From JABIRQ01 sp963583595 (lineage in GTDB: Bacteria; Pseudomonadota; Alphaproteobacteria; CADEGL01): 5,993 nucleotides of DNA. How positions within the stretch are numbered: the first letter of the stretch is position 1; every line of letters starts with the position of its first letter. The stretch spans positions 1-5,993 of the forward strand of contig CAUZWC010000206.1 of the NCBI GenBank assembly GCA_963583595.1. The letters run 5' to 3'. The notes beneath the pieces were generated by a model, which searched no databases, was not told the origin of the DNA, and was given only the letters and a program-made list of their open reading frames with translations. A program made the position numbers and the translations under genes. Below are positions 1 to 5,985 of the stretch, in pieces.

Positions 1-1
1 C

Positions 2-466
2 ATGGAGATCGACGGGGCGAAGACCCGCGTTCTGCCGCGTGACGTGCAGCAGCATCCGGTCACGGATTTTCCCCTGCATGTCGATTTCCTGCGCGTGACC
101 GAGAACACCCGGATCAACGTCGACGTGGCGGTCCACTTCATCAATGAAGAGGAGAGCCCGGGCCTGACCAGGGGCGGCGTGCTCAACGTCGTCCGCTTCG
201 AGGTCGAGGTCTTCTGCCGTGCCGGCAGCATTCCCGAAAGCCTGATCGTGGATCTGACCGGCACCGATATCGGCGATTCGATCCTTATCAGCGCCGTGGC
301 CCTGCCCAACGGCGTCACCCCCGTCGAGGGCGATCGCGACTTCACCATCGCCACCATCGCCGCACCGACCATCGAGGTCGAGCCCGAGGAGACCGAGGAA
401 GGCGAGGCCGCCGAGGGCGAAGAGACCAAGGGCGAAGGCGAGGAGGACGGCGGCGCGGAGGAGTAA
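2..466 (+). CDS. rplY: 50S ribosomal protein L25/general stress protein Ctc (5' partial)
   Basis: This is the 3' part of a gene for the long (Ctc/TL5-type) form of ribosomal protein L25, which binds 5S rRNA in the large subunit. The visible 154 residues begin with EIDGAKTRVLPRDVQQHPVT and HVDFLRV, the segment that in this family closes the N-terminal 5S-rRNA-binding domain. The C-terminal beta domain follows at about residues 35-125, and then a strongly acidic tail rich in Glu and Gly (about 126-154). Full-length members are around 200 residues, so I infer that roughly 50 N-terminal residues lie before the window. The ATG at base 2 is therefore probably an internal Met rather than the start. 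The stop is TAA at 464-466, and pth follows after 27 bases on the same strand, the usual rplY-pth order. The family is clear, and the acidic tail is a common, variable feature of it. Confidence 0.93.
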   Translation: MEIDGAKTRVLPRDVQQHPVTDFPLHVDFLRVTENTRINVDVAVHFINEEESPGLTRGGVLNVVRFEVEVFCRAGSIPESLIVDLTGTDIGDSILISAVALPNGVTPVEGDRDFTIATIAAPTIEVEPEETEEGEAAEGEETKGEGEEDGGAEE

Positions 467-493
467 TCCTCCCGTACGCGCCGCACCGCGCTC

Positions 494-1147
494 ATGTTTC
501 TGCTCGTCGGGCTGGGCAATCCGGGTCCAGGCTACGAACGCAACCGCCACAACATCGGCTTCATGGCCGTGGATGCGATTCATCGCCGCCACGGCTTCGG
601 TCCCTGGCGGGTGCGTCACGAGGCCCTGGCGGCCGAAGGCACGGTAGGCGGCGAGAAGATCCTCGCTCTCAAGCCCCAGACCTTCATGAACGAATCCGGC
701 CGCTCCGTCGGCGCGGCCCTGCGCTTCTTCAAGATGGCGGCGGGCGATGCCCATGTCTTCTGCGACGAGATCGACCTGCGGCCGGGCAAGGTGAAGGTGA
801 AGCTGGGCGGCGGCGCCGCCGGCCATAACGGCATCCGCAGCATCATGAGCCATATCGGCGCGGACTTCTGGCGCGTGCGGATGGGCGTTGGCCATCCCGG
901 CGATAAGGCCCGGGTTCACGGCCACGTGCTGGGCGATTTCGCCAAGGTCGAGCAGATCTGGCTCGACCCCCTGCTCGATGCGGTCGCCGACAGCTTTCCG
1001 CTGCTCGCCGAGCGGCGGGATTCGGATTTCATGAGCCGGGTGGCCATGCTGACCGCACCGCCCAAACCGCCGAAACCGCCCCGGCCGCCGAAAGCGACGC
1101 CGGACGAGAAAAAATCGAAAGAAACGGACGAAGGCGCAGGGAACTGA
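494..1147 (+). CDS. pth: peptidyl-tRNA hydrolase
   Basis: Pth is a cytoplasmic esterase that cleaves peptidyl-tRNA released from stalled or aborted ribosomes, so that the tRNA can be reused. The 217-residue product has the family landmarks in order: VGLGNPG with Asn9, RNRHNIGF with the catalytic His19, KPQTFMNESG with Asn66, the CDEIDL segment with Asp91, and GGGAAGHNGIRS with His111 and Asn112. These match E. coli Asn10, His20, Asn68, Asp93 and His113/Asn114. The core ends near residue 188. A low-complexity tail of Pro and Lys repeats (about 189-217) follows and makes the protein somewhat longer than the usual 190-200 residues. The ATG at 494 puts the conserved N-terminal strand right at the start, although no strong ribosome-binding site is visible before it. 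The gene lies between rplY and ychF, probably co-transcribed with both. Confidence 0.97.
   Translation: MFLLVGLGNPGPGYERNRHNIGFMAVDAIHRRHGFGPWRVRHEALAAEGTVGGEKILALKPQTFMNESGRSVGAALRFFKMAAGDAHVFCDEIDLRPGKVKVKLGGGAAGHNGIRSIMSHIGADFWRVRMGVGHPGDKARVHGHVLGDFAKVEQIWLDPLLDAVADSFPLLAERRDSDFMSRVAMLTAPPKPPKPPRPPKATPDEKKSKETDEGAGN
1138..1142 (+). promoter_or_regulatory. ribosome-binding site of ychF inside the end of pth
   Basis: AGGGA lies six bases before the ychF ATG at 1149 and falls within the last codons of pth, whose TGA occupies 1145-1147. With only one base between stop and start, this arrangement suggests translational coupling. It also supports 1149 as the ychF start. Confidence 0.7.
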
Positions 1148-1148
1148 A

Positions 1149-2249
1149 ATGGGCTTCAACTGCGGTATCGTCGGCCTGCCCAATGTCGGCAAATCGACCC
1201 TGTTCAACGCCCTCACGGCCAGCGCCGCGGCCGAAGCCGCGAACTATCCCTTCTGCACCATCGAGCCAAATGTCGGCCGGGTGCCCGTGCCCGACCCGCG
1301 CCTCGCCAAGATCGCCACCCTCTCCAAATCCAAAGCGATCGTGCCGACCCAGATCGAATTCACCGATATCGCCGGTCTGGTGCGCGGCGCCAGCAAGGGC
1401 GAGGGGCTGGGCAACCAGTTTCTCGGCCATATCCGCGCGGTCGAGGCGGTGGCCCATGTGCTGCGCTGTTTCGAGGACGACAACGTCACCCATATCGATG
1501 GCGAGGTCGATCCGGTCCGCGACGCCGAGACCGTGGACACCGAACTGATGCTAGCCGATCTGGAAAGCCTGGAGCGGCGCGCGGATCAGGCCGAGAAACG
1601 CGCCAAATCGGGCGACAAGGAGGCCAAGCGCGCCGCCGGCCTGATGAACGCCGCGCTCGCGGTGCTGCGCGAAGGCAGGCCCGCGCGGACCGCCAAGATC
1701 GACCCGGCAGACCGGCGCGAGTTCCGCGCCCTGCAGCTGCTGACCGCCAAACCCGTCCTCTACGTCGCCAATGTCTCGGAGGAGGAAGCCGCGACCGGCA
1801 ACCGCCATACCCAGGCCGTGGCCGCCCGCGCCGCCCAAGAGGGCGCGGAATATGTCGTCATCTCCGCCGCCATCGAGGCCGAACTCTCCCTTCTCTCCGA
1901 CCCGGCGGAACGCTCGGAATATCTCTCCTCCATGGGGCTGAAGGAGCCGGGTCTGCACAGCTTCATCGGGACCGGCTACGGGCTGCTCGACCTCATCACC
2001 TATTTCACCGCCGGGCCCAAGGAGAGCCGCGCCTGGACCATCCCGCGCGGCACCAAGGCGCCAGGCGCGGCCGGAGCGATCCACACGGATTTCGAGCGCG
2101 GCTTCATCGCCGCCGAGACCATCGGCTACGAGGATTTCATCGCCTGCGGCGGCGAGCAGGGCGCCAAGTCCGCCGGCAAGATGCGCCTCGAGGGCCGCGA
2201 CTACACGGTCCAGGACGGCGACGTCATCCTCTTCCGCTTCAACGTCTGA
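1149..2249 (+). CDS. ychF: redox-regulated ATPase YchF (Obg-family P-loop protein)
   Basis: YchF (also called EngD, or Ola1 in eukaryotes) is an Obg-family P-loop NTPase that prefers ATP over GTP. It binds ribosomes and is linked to translation and oxidative-stress control. The 366-residue protein is full length. Visible elements are the P-loop GLPNVGKST (residues 9-17), switch II DIAGLV (73-78) followed by GASKGEGLGNQFL, a helical coiled insertion (about 130-200) rich in charged residues, and ANVSEEE (207-213). The last replaces the guanine-specific NKxD motif with the NxxE type, which fits ATP specificity. A C-terminal TGS domain (about 283-366) includes FTAGPKESRAWTIP, IHTDFERGFI and the terminal DGDVILFRFNV. 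Conserved His115 lies in DDNVTHIDG. The start is fixed by MGFNCGIVGLPNVGKS, which is nearly invariant in the family, and by AGGGA six bases upstream. It is probably in one operon with pth. Confidence 0.98.
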   Translation: MGFNCGIVGLPNVGKSTLFNALTASAAAEAANYPFCTIEPNVGRVPVPDPRLAKIATLSKSKAIVPTQIEFTDIAGLVRGASKGEGLGNQFLGHIRAVEAVAHVLRCFEDDNVTHIDGEVDPVRDAETVDTELMLADLESLERRADQAEKRAKSGDKEAKRAAGLMNAALAVLREGRPARTAKIDPADRREFRALQLLTAKPVLYVANVSEEEAATGNRHTQAVAARAAQEGAEYVVISAAIEAELSLLSDPAERSEYLSSMGLKEPGLHSFIGTGYGLLDLITYFTAGPKESRAWTIPRGTKAPGAAGAIHTDFERGFIAAETIGYEDFIACGGEQGAKSAGKMRLEGRDYTVQDGDVILFRFNV

Positions 2250-2271
2250 GACCCGCCGGATTCGATCTAGG

Positions 2272-3346
2272 CTATGGCAGGAACTCGGGCTCCATGGGCA
2301 GGCCTACCCGCTTCTTATCGGATATTTCCATGACCACCTGGTCCAGGGCCGCTGCCCGATAGATCGTGGTCGGATGGCTCGAGGCATAGGTGATCGCGTC
2401 CGGGTTCTCGGCCGCCATCCGACGCCAGAAATCGGCGCCCACATCGATATCGTAACCGGCCCGTGCGGTCGCATAGAGACCCACGTAGTCAGCCTCGGCC
2501 TCGAATTCCTGGGAAAAGACGTCGCTGCCAATATCGCCGCCCAACTTGGCGAATTCGCCCCCGGTGCTCGCCCCGGCCGCGATCGCCGCCATATCCAAAA
2601 TCAGGCCGACGATGGCGCCGGCCCTCCGGTTGTCCTGCTGGCTGTCCACATGGCCCAGTGCGTTGTGCGCGAACTCATGCCCGACCACGACGGCCAATTC
2701 GTTGTCGCTGCGAGAGAATTCCATCATGCGCTGGGAGACGAAGACCGTCTCGCCGTCGGCATAGGCATTGAGCTCGCCTAAGCGCTCGACAATCAAATTG
2801 TAGTCGCAAACGGCGAGGGGTTGCACCGAGAAACCGAGCGGCGCGCCGGACGCGAATCAAGATCGATCGCCCGCCGCTCTCGGCCGCCAAGGCGTCGAGC
2901 CGCTCCGAGACCGCGTCCACGACCCCGACTCCGCTGCCCACCGCTTGTCCCTCGATCGTCTCCAGTTCGTCGCCGGCTTGCAGGCCGGCCTGCGCGGCGG
3001 GAAAACCGGAATGGACATAGGCACCCAGACCCGGTCCGAGAGTTGGAACGCACTCATGGCCGCCTGCACCCAATCGGGATGGTCCAGACCCTCCTTCGCG
3101 CTCTGCGCATTCCACAAGGTGAAACCGTATTCCCAGCGCTAGCGGCCCGAGCACAGGCTCGGGCCGCCGCCGAGGACCCTCCAGCCCACGTCGTACAGCC
3201 GGTTCTGGTCTTCCACCCAGATACGCAGCGCAACCTCCCGCTGCCGCATCTGCTCCTTCGCCAGCTGGCTGCGAGCCGACCGCGATCGGCGCCGTGCGCA
3301 GACCGCTACAGGCGGCAACCGCCACCATCAGCATGCGACCCGCCAT
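2272..3346 (-). pseudogene. M48-family metalloprotease lipoprotein with PDZ domain, frameshifted
   Basis: This looks like a decayed gene for an envelope zinc protease. Read on the minus strand, it begins at an ATG (3346) with a short signal, MAGRMLMVAVAAC, whose VAAC resembles a lipobox. It continues in that frame to AVGSQ, then changes frame near 3265-3275 into LAKEQMRQREVALR and YDVGWRVLGGG. A TAG at 3139-3141 interrupts that frame before RWEYGFTLWNAQSAKEG. A second switch near 3019-3030 leads into a PDZ-like domain (HSGFPAAQAGLQAGDELETI). A third near 2836-2848 leads back into the protease domain, which stays open to the TAG at 2272. That domain has the zinc motif HEFAHNALGH (His50, Glu51 and His54 of the last 184 codons) and the third-ligand motif EAEAD (Glu109). 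Earlier starts at 3376 (ATG) and 3457 (GTG) are possible. The family is clear. Whether the damage is biological or a sequence error cannot be told from one sequence. Confidence 0.85.
3142..3167. repeat. perfect GC-rich hairpin inside the M48 pseudogene
   Basis: Arms of 11 bases, GCGGCCCGAGC at 3142-3152 and GCTCGGGCCGC at 3157-3167, are exact reverse complements around the four-base loop ACAG. On the pseudogene strand the hairpin encodes a Gly-Pro-Ser-Leu-Cys-Ser-Gly-Arg stretch and touches the premature TAG at 3139-3141. No T-run follows, so it is not an obvious intrinsic terminator. Confidence 0.75.
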
Positions 3347-3502
3347 AATCCAAACCAAACCGCCCGTCCCGAGCATGGCCTCTTCCCGCCTCAGTTGTTC
3401 TTTCGAAAAATCAATCAATCGAACAATAGAGTCGGCCGCATGTTCGTTGCGTCGCACGGGTAGCCCCCTCTAGGATCGCGTCAAGATGAAATCCGGCACG
3501 CT

Positions 3503-3508
3503 AGGGAG
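3503..3508 (+). promoter_or_regulatory. ribosome-binding site of the dienelactone hydrolase gene
   Basis: AGGGAG lies nine bases before the ATG at 3518 and supports that start. The 171-base gap from the pseudogene ATG (3346) to 3518 has an AT-rich stretch (about 3395-3430) that could hold promoters for either direction. I could not pick out a convincing -35/-10 pair in it. Confidence 0.65.
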
Positions 3509-3517
3509 AGAGTCGCG

Positions 3518-4183
3518 ATGGGCACCACGATCACGCTGAAGGTCGAGGACGGTTTCGAATTCAACGCCTACAGGGCCGAGCCCTCGGGGGCGCCGAAGGG
3601 CGGGCTGGTGGTGATCCAGGAGATCTTCGGGGTCAACGACCATATGCGCGGGGTCGCGGACGGCTTCGCCCAAGCCGGCTATCTTGCCATCGCCCCGGCC
3701 CTGTTTGACCGCGACCGGCCCGGCATCGAACTGGGCTATACCCCGGAGGATATCGCCAAGGGGCGCGACCACCGCGCCGCGGTCGGCTGGGACAGCCCGC
3801 TGATGGATGTCGCGGCGGCGATGAAGGCCGCGGCCGAGGCCGGCAAGGTCGGCACGGTCGGCTATTGCTGGGGCGGCTCCGTGACCTTTCTCAGCGCGAC
3901 CCGGCTGAGCCCGGCGGCGGCGGTCTGCTACTACGGCGGCCAGATCGCCCAGTACAAGAACGAAACGCCGAACTGTCCGGTGATGATGCATTTCGGCGAG
4001 AAGGACGGCGGCATCCCCATGACCGATGTCGAAGCGGTCAAAGCCGCCCGGCCCGAGGCCATCGTCCATGTCTACGACGCCGGTCACGGCTTCAACTGCG
4101 ACCAGCGCGGCGACTACGACGAAGGCTGCGCGGAAAAAGCCCTGGAACGGACCCTCGCCTTCTTCGCCAAGCATGTCGGGTAG
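3518..4183 (+). CDS. dienelactone hydrolase family protein
   Basis: This is a 221-residue alpha/beta-hydrolase of the dienelactone hydrolase family. The archetype, carboxymethylenebutenolidase, opens dienelactone to maleylacetate during chloroaromatic breakdown. Family members also act on other lactones and esters, so the substrate here is not known. Key residues are all present: Glu35 in VVIQEIFG, the nucleophile Cys117 in GYCWGG, Asp163 in GEKDGGIP, and His190 in DAGHGFNCDQRGDY. These match the Cys-Asp-His triad and the supporting Glu of the archetype. There is no signal peptide or membrane segment, so it is probably cytoplasmic. The length is typical for the family, and the start at 3518 is supported by AGGGAG upstream. 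It points away from the M48 pseudogene and converges on the EF-hand gene, so it looks monocistronic. No aromatic-degradation genes are nearby to suggest a pathway. Confidence 0.93.
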   Translation: MGTTITLKVEDGFEFNAYRAEPSGAPKGGLVVIQEIFGVNDHMRGVADGFAQAGYLAIAPALFDRDRPGIELGYTPEDIAKGRDHRAAVGWDSPLMDVAAAMKAAAEAGKVGTVGYCWGGSVTFLSATRLSPAAAVCYYGGQIAQYKNETPNCPVMMHFGEKDGGIPMTDVEAVKAARPEAIVHVYDAGHGFNCDQRGDYDEGCAEKALERTLAFFAKHVG

Positions 4184-4220
4184 CAGGGTCGCGGCGCCCC
4201 GCGATAGCCGCCGGCTGTTC

Positions 4221-4261
4221 TCCCCTCACCCTCCCCGAGGGGAGAGGTTGGGGTGAGGGGA
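4221..4261. repeat. palindromic intergenic element, possible bidirectional terminator
   Basis: Outer arms of 11 bases (TCCCCTCACCC at 4221-4231 and GGGTGAGGGGA at 4251-4261) are exact reverse complements. An inner hairpin pairs CTCCCC (4231-4236) with GGGGAG (4239-4244). The element sits between the convergent ends of the dienelactone hydrolase gene (4183) and the EF-hand gene (4311), and TAAAAA follows at 4262-4267. Similar CCCTCACC...GGTGAGGG palindromes are common dispersed repeats between genes in Proteobacteria. A terminator role is inferred from its place and folding only. Confidence 0.8.
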
Positions 4262-4310
4262 TAAAAAGCCCCGGTGTGAGCAACACGCTATAATGGGCGC
4301 CCGAACCGCC

Positions 4311-4766
4311 CTATTCCGCCAGCCTAGGCAGGGCGACCGCGCCGAATTCGGCGAAAGACAGGCGGCCGTCGCCATCCGTGTCCTTGGACTCGAAGCGGAA
4401 TTCGTGGGCCTGGTCGAACTCGGCCGTGGTGACGATGCCGCCCTGGTCGTAGTCGACCCCGTCGAAACGCTGGGTCCAGATCGCCTTGCGCTGATCCGCC
4501 TGGGCGGCATCGGCCTCCGCCTCCGCCGCCTGACGTTCCAGGATCGCGATGAACTCCGCCCGGCTGAAGGCGCCGTCGCCGTCCTCGTCCAGCAGATCGA
4601 AGACCTTGCGCTGGAAGGCGATGGTCTCCGCGGCGGTCAGGCTGCCGTCGCCATCCGAATCGATCGCCGTGAACTGGTCCTGAAGGCTCGCCCCCTGGGC
4701 CAGCGCGCCCGTGGCGAGGGGCAGCGAAACCAGGCAGGCGGCGAGCATAGTTGCGGCAAAACGCAT
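4311..4766 (-). CDS. secreted EF-hand calcium-binding protein
   Basis: This is a 151-residue protein predicted to be exported and to bind calcium. A signal peptide covers about residues 1-23: a short positive N-terminus, a hydrophobic core, and ALA before Gln24 as the likely signal peptidase I site. Four EF-hand loops follow. Loop 1 is DSDGDGSLTAAE (36-47), loop 2 DEDGDGAFSRAE (60-71), loop 3 DYDQGGIVTTAE (105-116) and loop 4 DTDGDGRLSFAE (129-140). Loop 3 has Gly instead of Asp/Asn/Ser at position 5 and may bind weakly. An Ala/Glu-rich helix (about 75-97) joins the two pairs. The start at 4766 is chosen because the signal peptide then begins at Met1 and GGAG lies five bases upstream. An in-frame start at 4817 would add 17 residues before the signal. 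The role is unknown; such proteins are common in alphaproteobacterial periplasms. Confidence 0.88.
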   Translation of the reverse strand: MRFAATMLAACLVSLPLATGALAQGASLQDQFTAIDSDGDGSLTAAETIAFQRKVFDLLDEDGDGAFSRAEFIAILERQAAEAEADAAQADQRKAIWTQRFDGVDYDQGGIVTTAEFDQAHEFRFESKDTDGDGRLSFAEFGAVALPRLAE

Positions 4767-4771
4767 GGCGA

Positions 4772-4775
4772 CTCC
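4772..4775 (-). promoter_or_regulatory. ribosome-binding site of the EF-hand gene
   Basis: On the minus strand GGAG lies five bases before the ATG at 4766. It decides between this start and the longer in-frame start at 4817, and it agrees with the signal peptide position. Confidence 0.6.
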
Positions 4776-4886
4776 GGCGAATATCGGGGAAACGGTGATC
4801 GCTCTTATACGCCGCAAGCTCCCCGCCTGTCTCGACTCCCGGCGCTCACTGTTGCGCGAGCGAGGGGGCGGCTCCCCAGCCCCAGT

Positions 4887-4947
4887 CCCCTCACCCAGCT
4901 ACGCCTTGGCGCGGCATAGCCGAGCTTAGCCGGAGCTGGGTGAGGGG
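4887..4947. repeat. second palindromic intergenic element
   Basis: Arms of 14 bases, CCCCTCACCCAGCT (4887-4900) and AGCTGGGTGAGGGG (4934-4947), are exact reverse complements. They enclose a 33-base centre with a weaker inner pairing (CTACGCC 4899-4905 against GGCATAG 4913-4919, one mismatch). Its outermost ten bases on each side are the same as those of the element at 4221-4261. It lies between the 5' end of the EF-hand gene and the 3' end of the creatininase-family gene, both on the minus strand. It could stop transcription of the latter, though no T-run is evident. The rest of the 4767-4982 gap shows no coding sequence. Confidence 0.8.
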
Positions 4948-4982
4948 GTGCGACGGCAGGTGCCCGCCGCCCCACCGAGAAA

Positions 4983-5780
4983 CTACGCCAAGCGCGAGAG
5001 ATCGAAGCGATGGACCTCGCCCAGCAGGGCGAGCAGCGACTCGGCGGCCTGGGCGGTCAGGGCCTTGCCCATCGCGGCCGTCGCCGCCGTGGCATCGCCC
5101 ACCACCCCCGCCGGGTTGAGATCCCCGGCATGCCAGTAGAAGCCGTGCGGCCCCTGGGGCGAGAGTTTTTCGAAACCCTCCGCGCGCATGGCAGCAGTCA
5201 GGGACTCGAAACGCGCGATTCTGTCCTTGCGCACCAGATCGGGCTTCAGATGCTGCATCAGGGCGGTCTCAACCGCGCCGCCATGGATGCCCAGCTTGAC
5301 CTCCTCCCCACCCACGGCGGCCGCCGCGTCGTAGAGGTCTGACGTGTTGGCCTTGGCCACCAGCATGCCGTGCTCGGCGCGCAGCCGTCCGGCGGCCAGG
5401 TTCAGGATATCGCGGTTGCCGCCATGGCCGTTGAGCAGGACCAGCTTGCGCAGCCCGAGCCGGGCCGGACCGGCCATCGTCTCGCAGATCGCGGCGACCA
5501 GGGTTTCGGCCGAGAGGCTCAAGGTGCCGGGAAAGCCCAGATGCTCGTCGCTCTTGCTCACCAAGATCGGCGGCAGGGCGGTCGCGGGCCGGCCCTCGGG
5601 CCGGCGCGCCATCGCCTCGGCCAGGATGCCCGCGCAGATATCGGCATCGGTCGAGAGCGGCAGATGCGGTCCGTGCTGCTCGATCGCGCCCAAGGGCAGC
5701 ACGGCGACCAGCCCCACGCCCTCCAGCCCGGCGATCTCGTCCGTTGTCATTTCGGCCCAATAAGGGCGCGGCATGGTCAT
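4983..5780 (-). CDS. creatininase family protein (metal-dependent amidohydrolase)
   Basis: This 265-residue protein belongs to the creatininase family, whose members use two metal ions to open cyclic amides or cleave amide bonds. Examples are creatininase, an enzyme of riboflavin/F420 synthesis, and the mycofactocin peptidase MftE. Counting from Met at 5780, visible motifs are PLGAIEQHGPHLPLSTD (metal ligands Glu34, His36 and Asp45), DEHLGFPGTLSL (about 78-89), LLNGHGGNRD (His119), and HGGAVETALM (Glu171). Creatininase itself has NGHYEN at the third motif; the NGHGGN form seen here is typical of other subfamilies, so creatinine is not the assumed substrate. The ATG at 5780 is preferred because GAGGG lies nine bases upstream; a TTG at 5807 and an ATG at 5774 are alternatives. 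No signal peptide is seen. No mycofactocin or creatine-pathway gene lies in the window, so the substrate stays open. Confidence 0.9.
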   Translation of the reverse strand: MTMPRPYWAEMTTDEIAGLEGVGLVAVLPLGAIEQHGPHLPLSTDADICAGILAEAMARRPEGRPATALPPILVSKSDEHLGFPGTLSLSAETLVAAICETMAGPARLGLRKLVLLNGHGGNRDILNLAAGRLRAEHGMLVAKANTSDLYDAAAAVGGEEVKLGIHGGAVETALMQHLKPDLVRKDRIARFESLTAAMRAEGFEKLSPQGPHGFYWHAGDLNPAGVVGDATAATAAMGKALTAQAAESLLALLGEVHRFDLSRLA

Positions 5781-5789
5781 GTCAGGCGG

Positions 5790-5794
5790 CCCTC
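5790..5794 (-). promoter_or_regulatory. ribosome-binding site of the creatininase-family gene
   Basis: On the minus strand GAGGG ends nine bases before the ATG at 5780. This supports 5780 over the TTG at 5807 (which would lie upstream of this site) and over the ATG at 5774. Confidence 0.55.
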
Positions 5795-5814
5795 GCCAAT
5801 GTGCCAACGCCTCG

Positions 5815-5854
5815 CCCTTCGAGACCGCCGCGGCGCGGCCTCCTCAGGGTGAGG
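5815..5854 (-). repeat. palindromic repeat, copy 1 (in the leader of the creatininase-family gene)
   Basis: This 40-base copy has the ends CCCTTCGAGAC (5815-5825) and CTCCTCAGGGTGAGG (5840-5854) around a GC-rich centre. Its CCCT and AGGG ends can pair into an imperfect hairpin. The same ends occur in inverted orientation at 5946-5985. From memory, the form CCTCACCCTGAGGAG...GTCTCGAAGGG is a dispersed palindrome in alphaproteobacterial genomes. It lies only about 20 bases beyond the ribosome-binding site of the creatininase-family gene. Confidence 0.75.
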
Positions 5855-5945
5855 CGAAGGAGAGGGAGAGACTACAGGCAACAACCATCGTCATCCAGCG
5901 ACCCCATGTCTCCATCCGGCAACCCAAGCGCCCCCACCCGCACAA

Positions 5946-5985
5946 CCTCACCCTGAGGAGCGGCCGCAGCCCGCGTCTCGAAGGG
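5946..5985 (+). repeat. palindromic repeat, copy 2 (inverted relative to copy 1)
   Basis: CCTCACCCTGAGGAG (5946-5960) and GTCTCGAAGGG (5975-5985) are the exact reverse complements of the two conserved ends of the copy at 5815-5854. The centre, CGGCCGCAGCCCGC, differs from that of copy 1. Internal pairing of TCACCCT with AGGGTGA gives a hairpin. The 91 bases between the copies (5855-5945) show no gene, RNA or clear promoter. Confidence 0.75.

Noticed and set aside
1029..2084. Long minus-strand open frames opposite pth and ychF (1029-1493 and 1551-2084)
   Set aside because: They are antisense to strongly conserved genes and have Gly/Ala/Arg-rich compositions expected from high-GC shadow frames, with no recognisable motif.
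2250..2271. Terminator between the convergent ends of ychF and the M48 pseudogene
   Set aside because: The 22-base gap has no stem-loop followed by a T-run.
2272..3346. Programmed frameshifting as an explanation for the split M48 gene
   Set aside because: Three switches plus an in-frame TAG, without slippery sequences at the junctions, fit mutation or sequence error better.
2821..3348. 175-codon plus-strand open frame opposite the M48 pseudogene
   Set aside because: It is Arg/Pro-rich without motifs, while the minus strand carries recognisable lipobox, PDZ and protease pieces.
3395..3426. TTGTTC...GAACAA inverted repeat in the AT-rich gap between the pseudogene and the dienelactone hydrolase gene, considered as an operator or promoter
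   Set aside because: Arms are only six bases with a 20-base gap, and no -10 element stands at a good distance, so it may be chance.
3470..4174. 234-codon minus-strand open frame opposite the dienelactone hydrolase gene
   Set aside because: The plus strand encodes a complete enzyme with its catalytic triad; the minus frame shows no domain and is a high-GC shadow.
5010..5852. Plus-strand open frames opposite the creatininase-family gene
   Set aside because: They are complements of a conserved enzyme and contain no recognisable domain.
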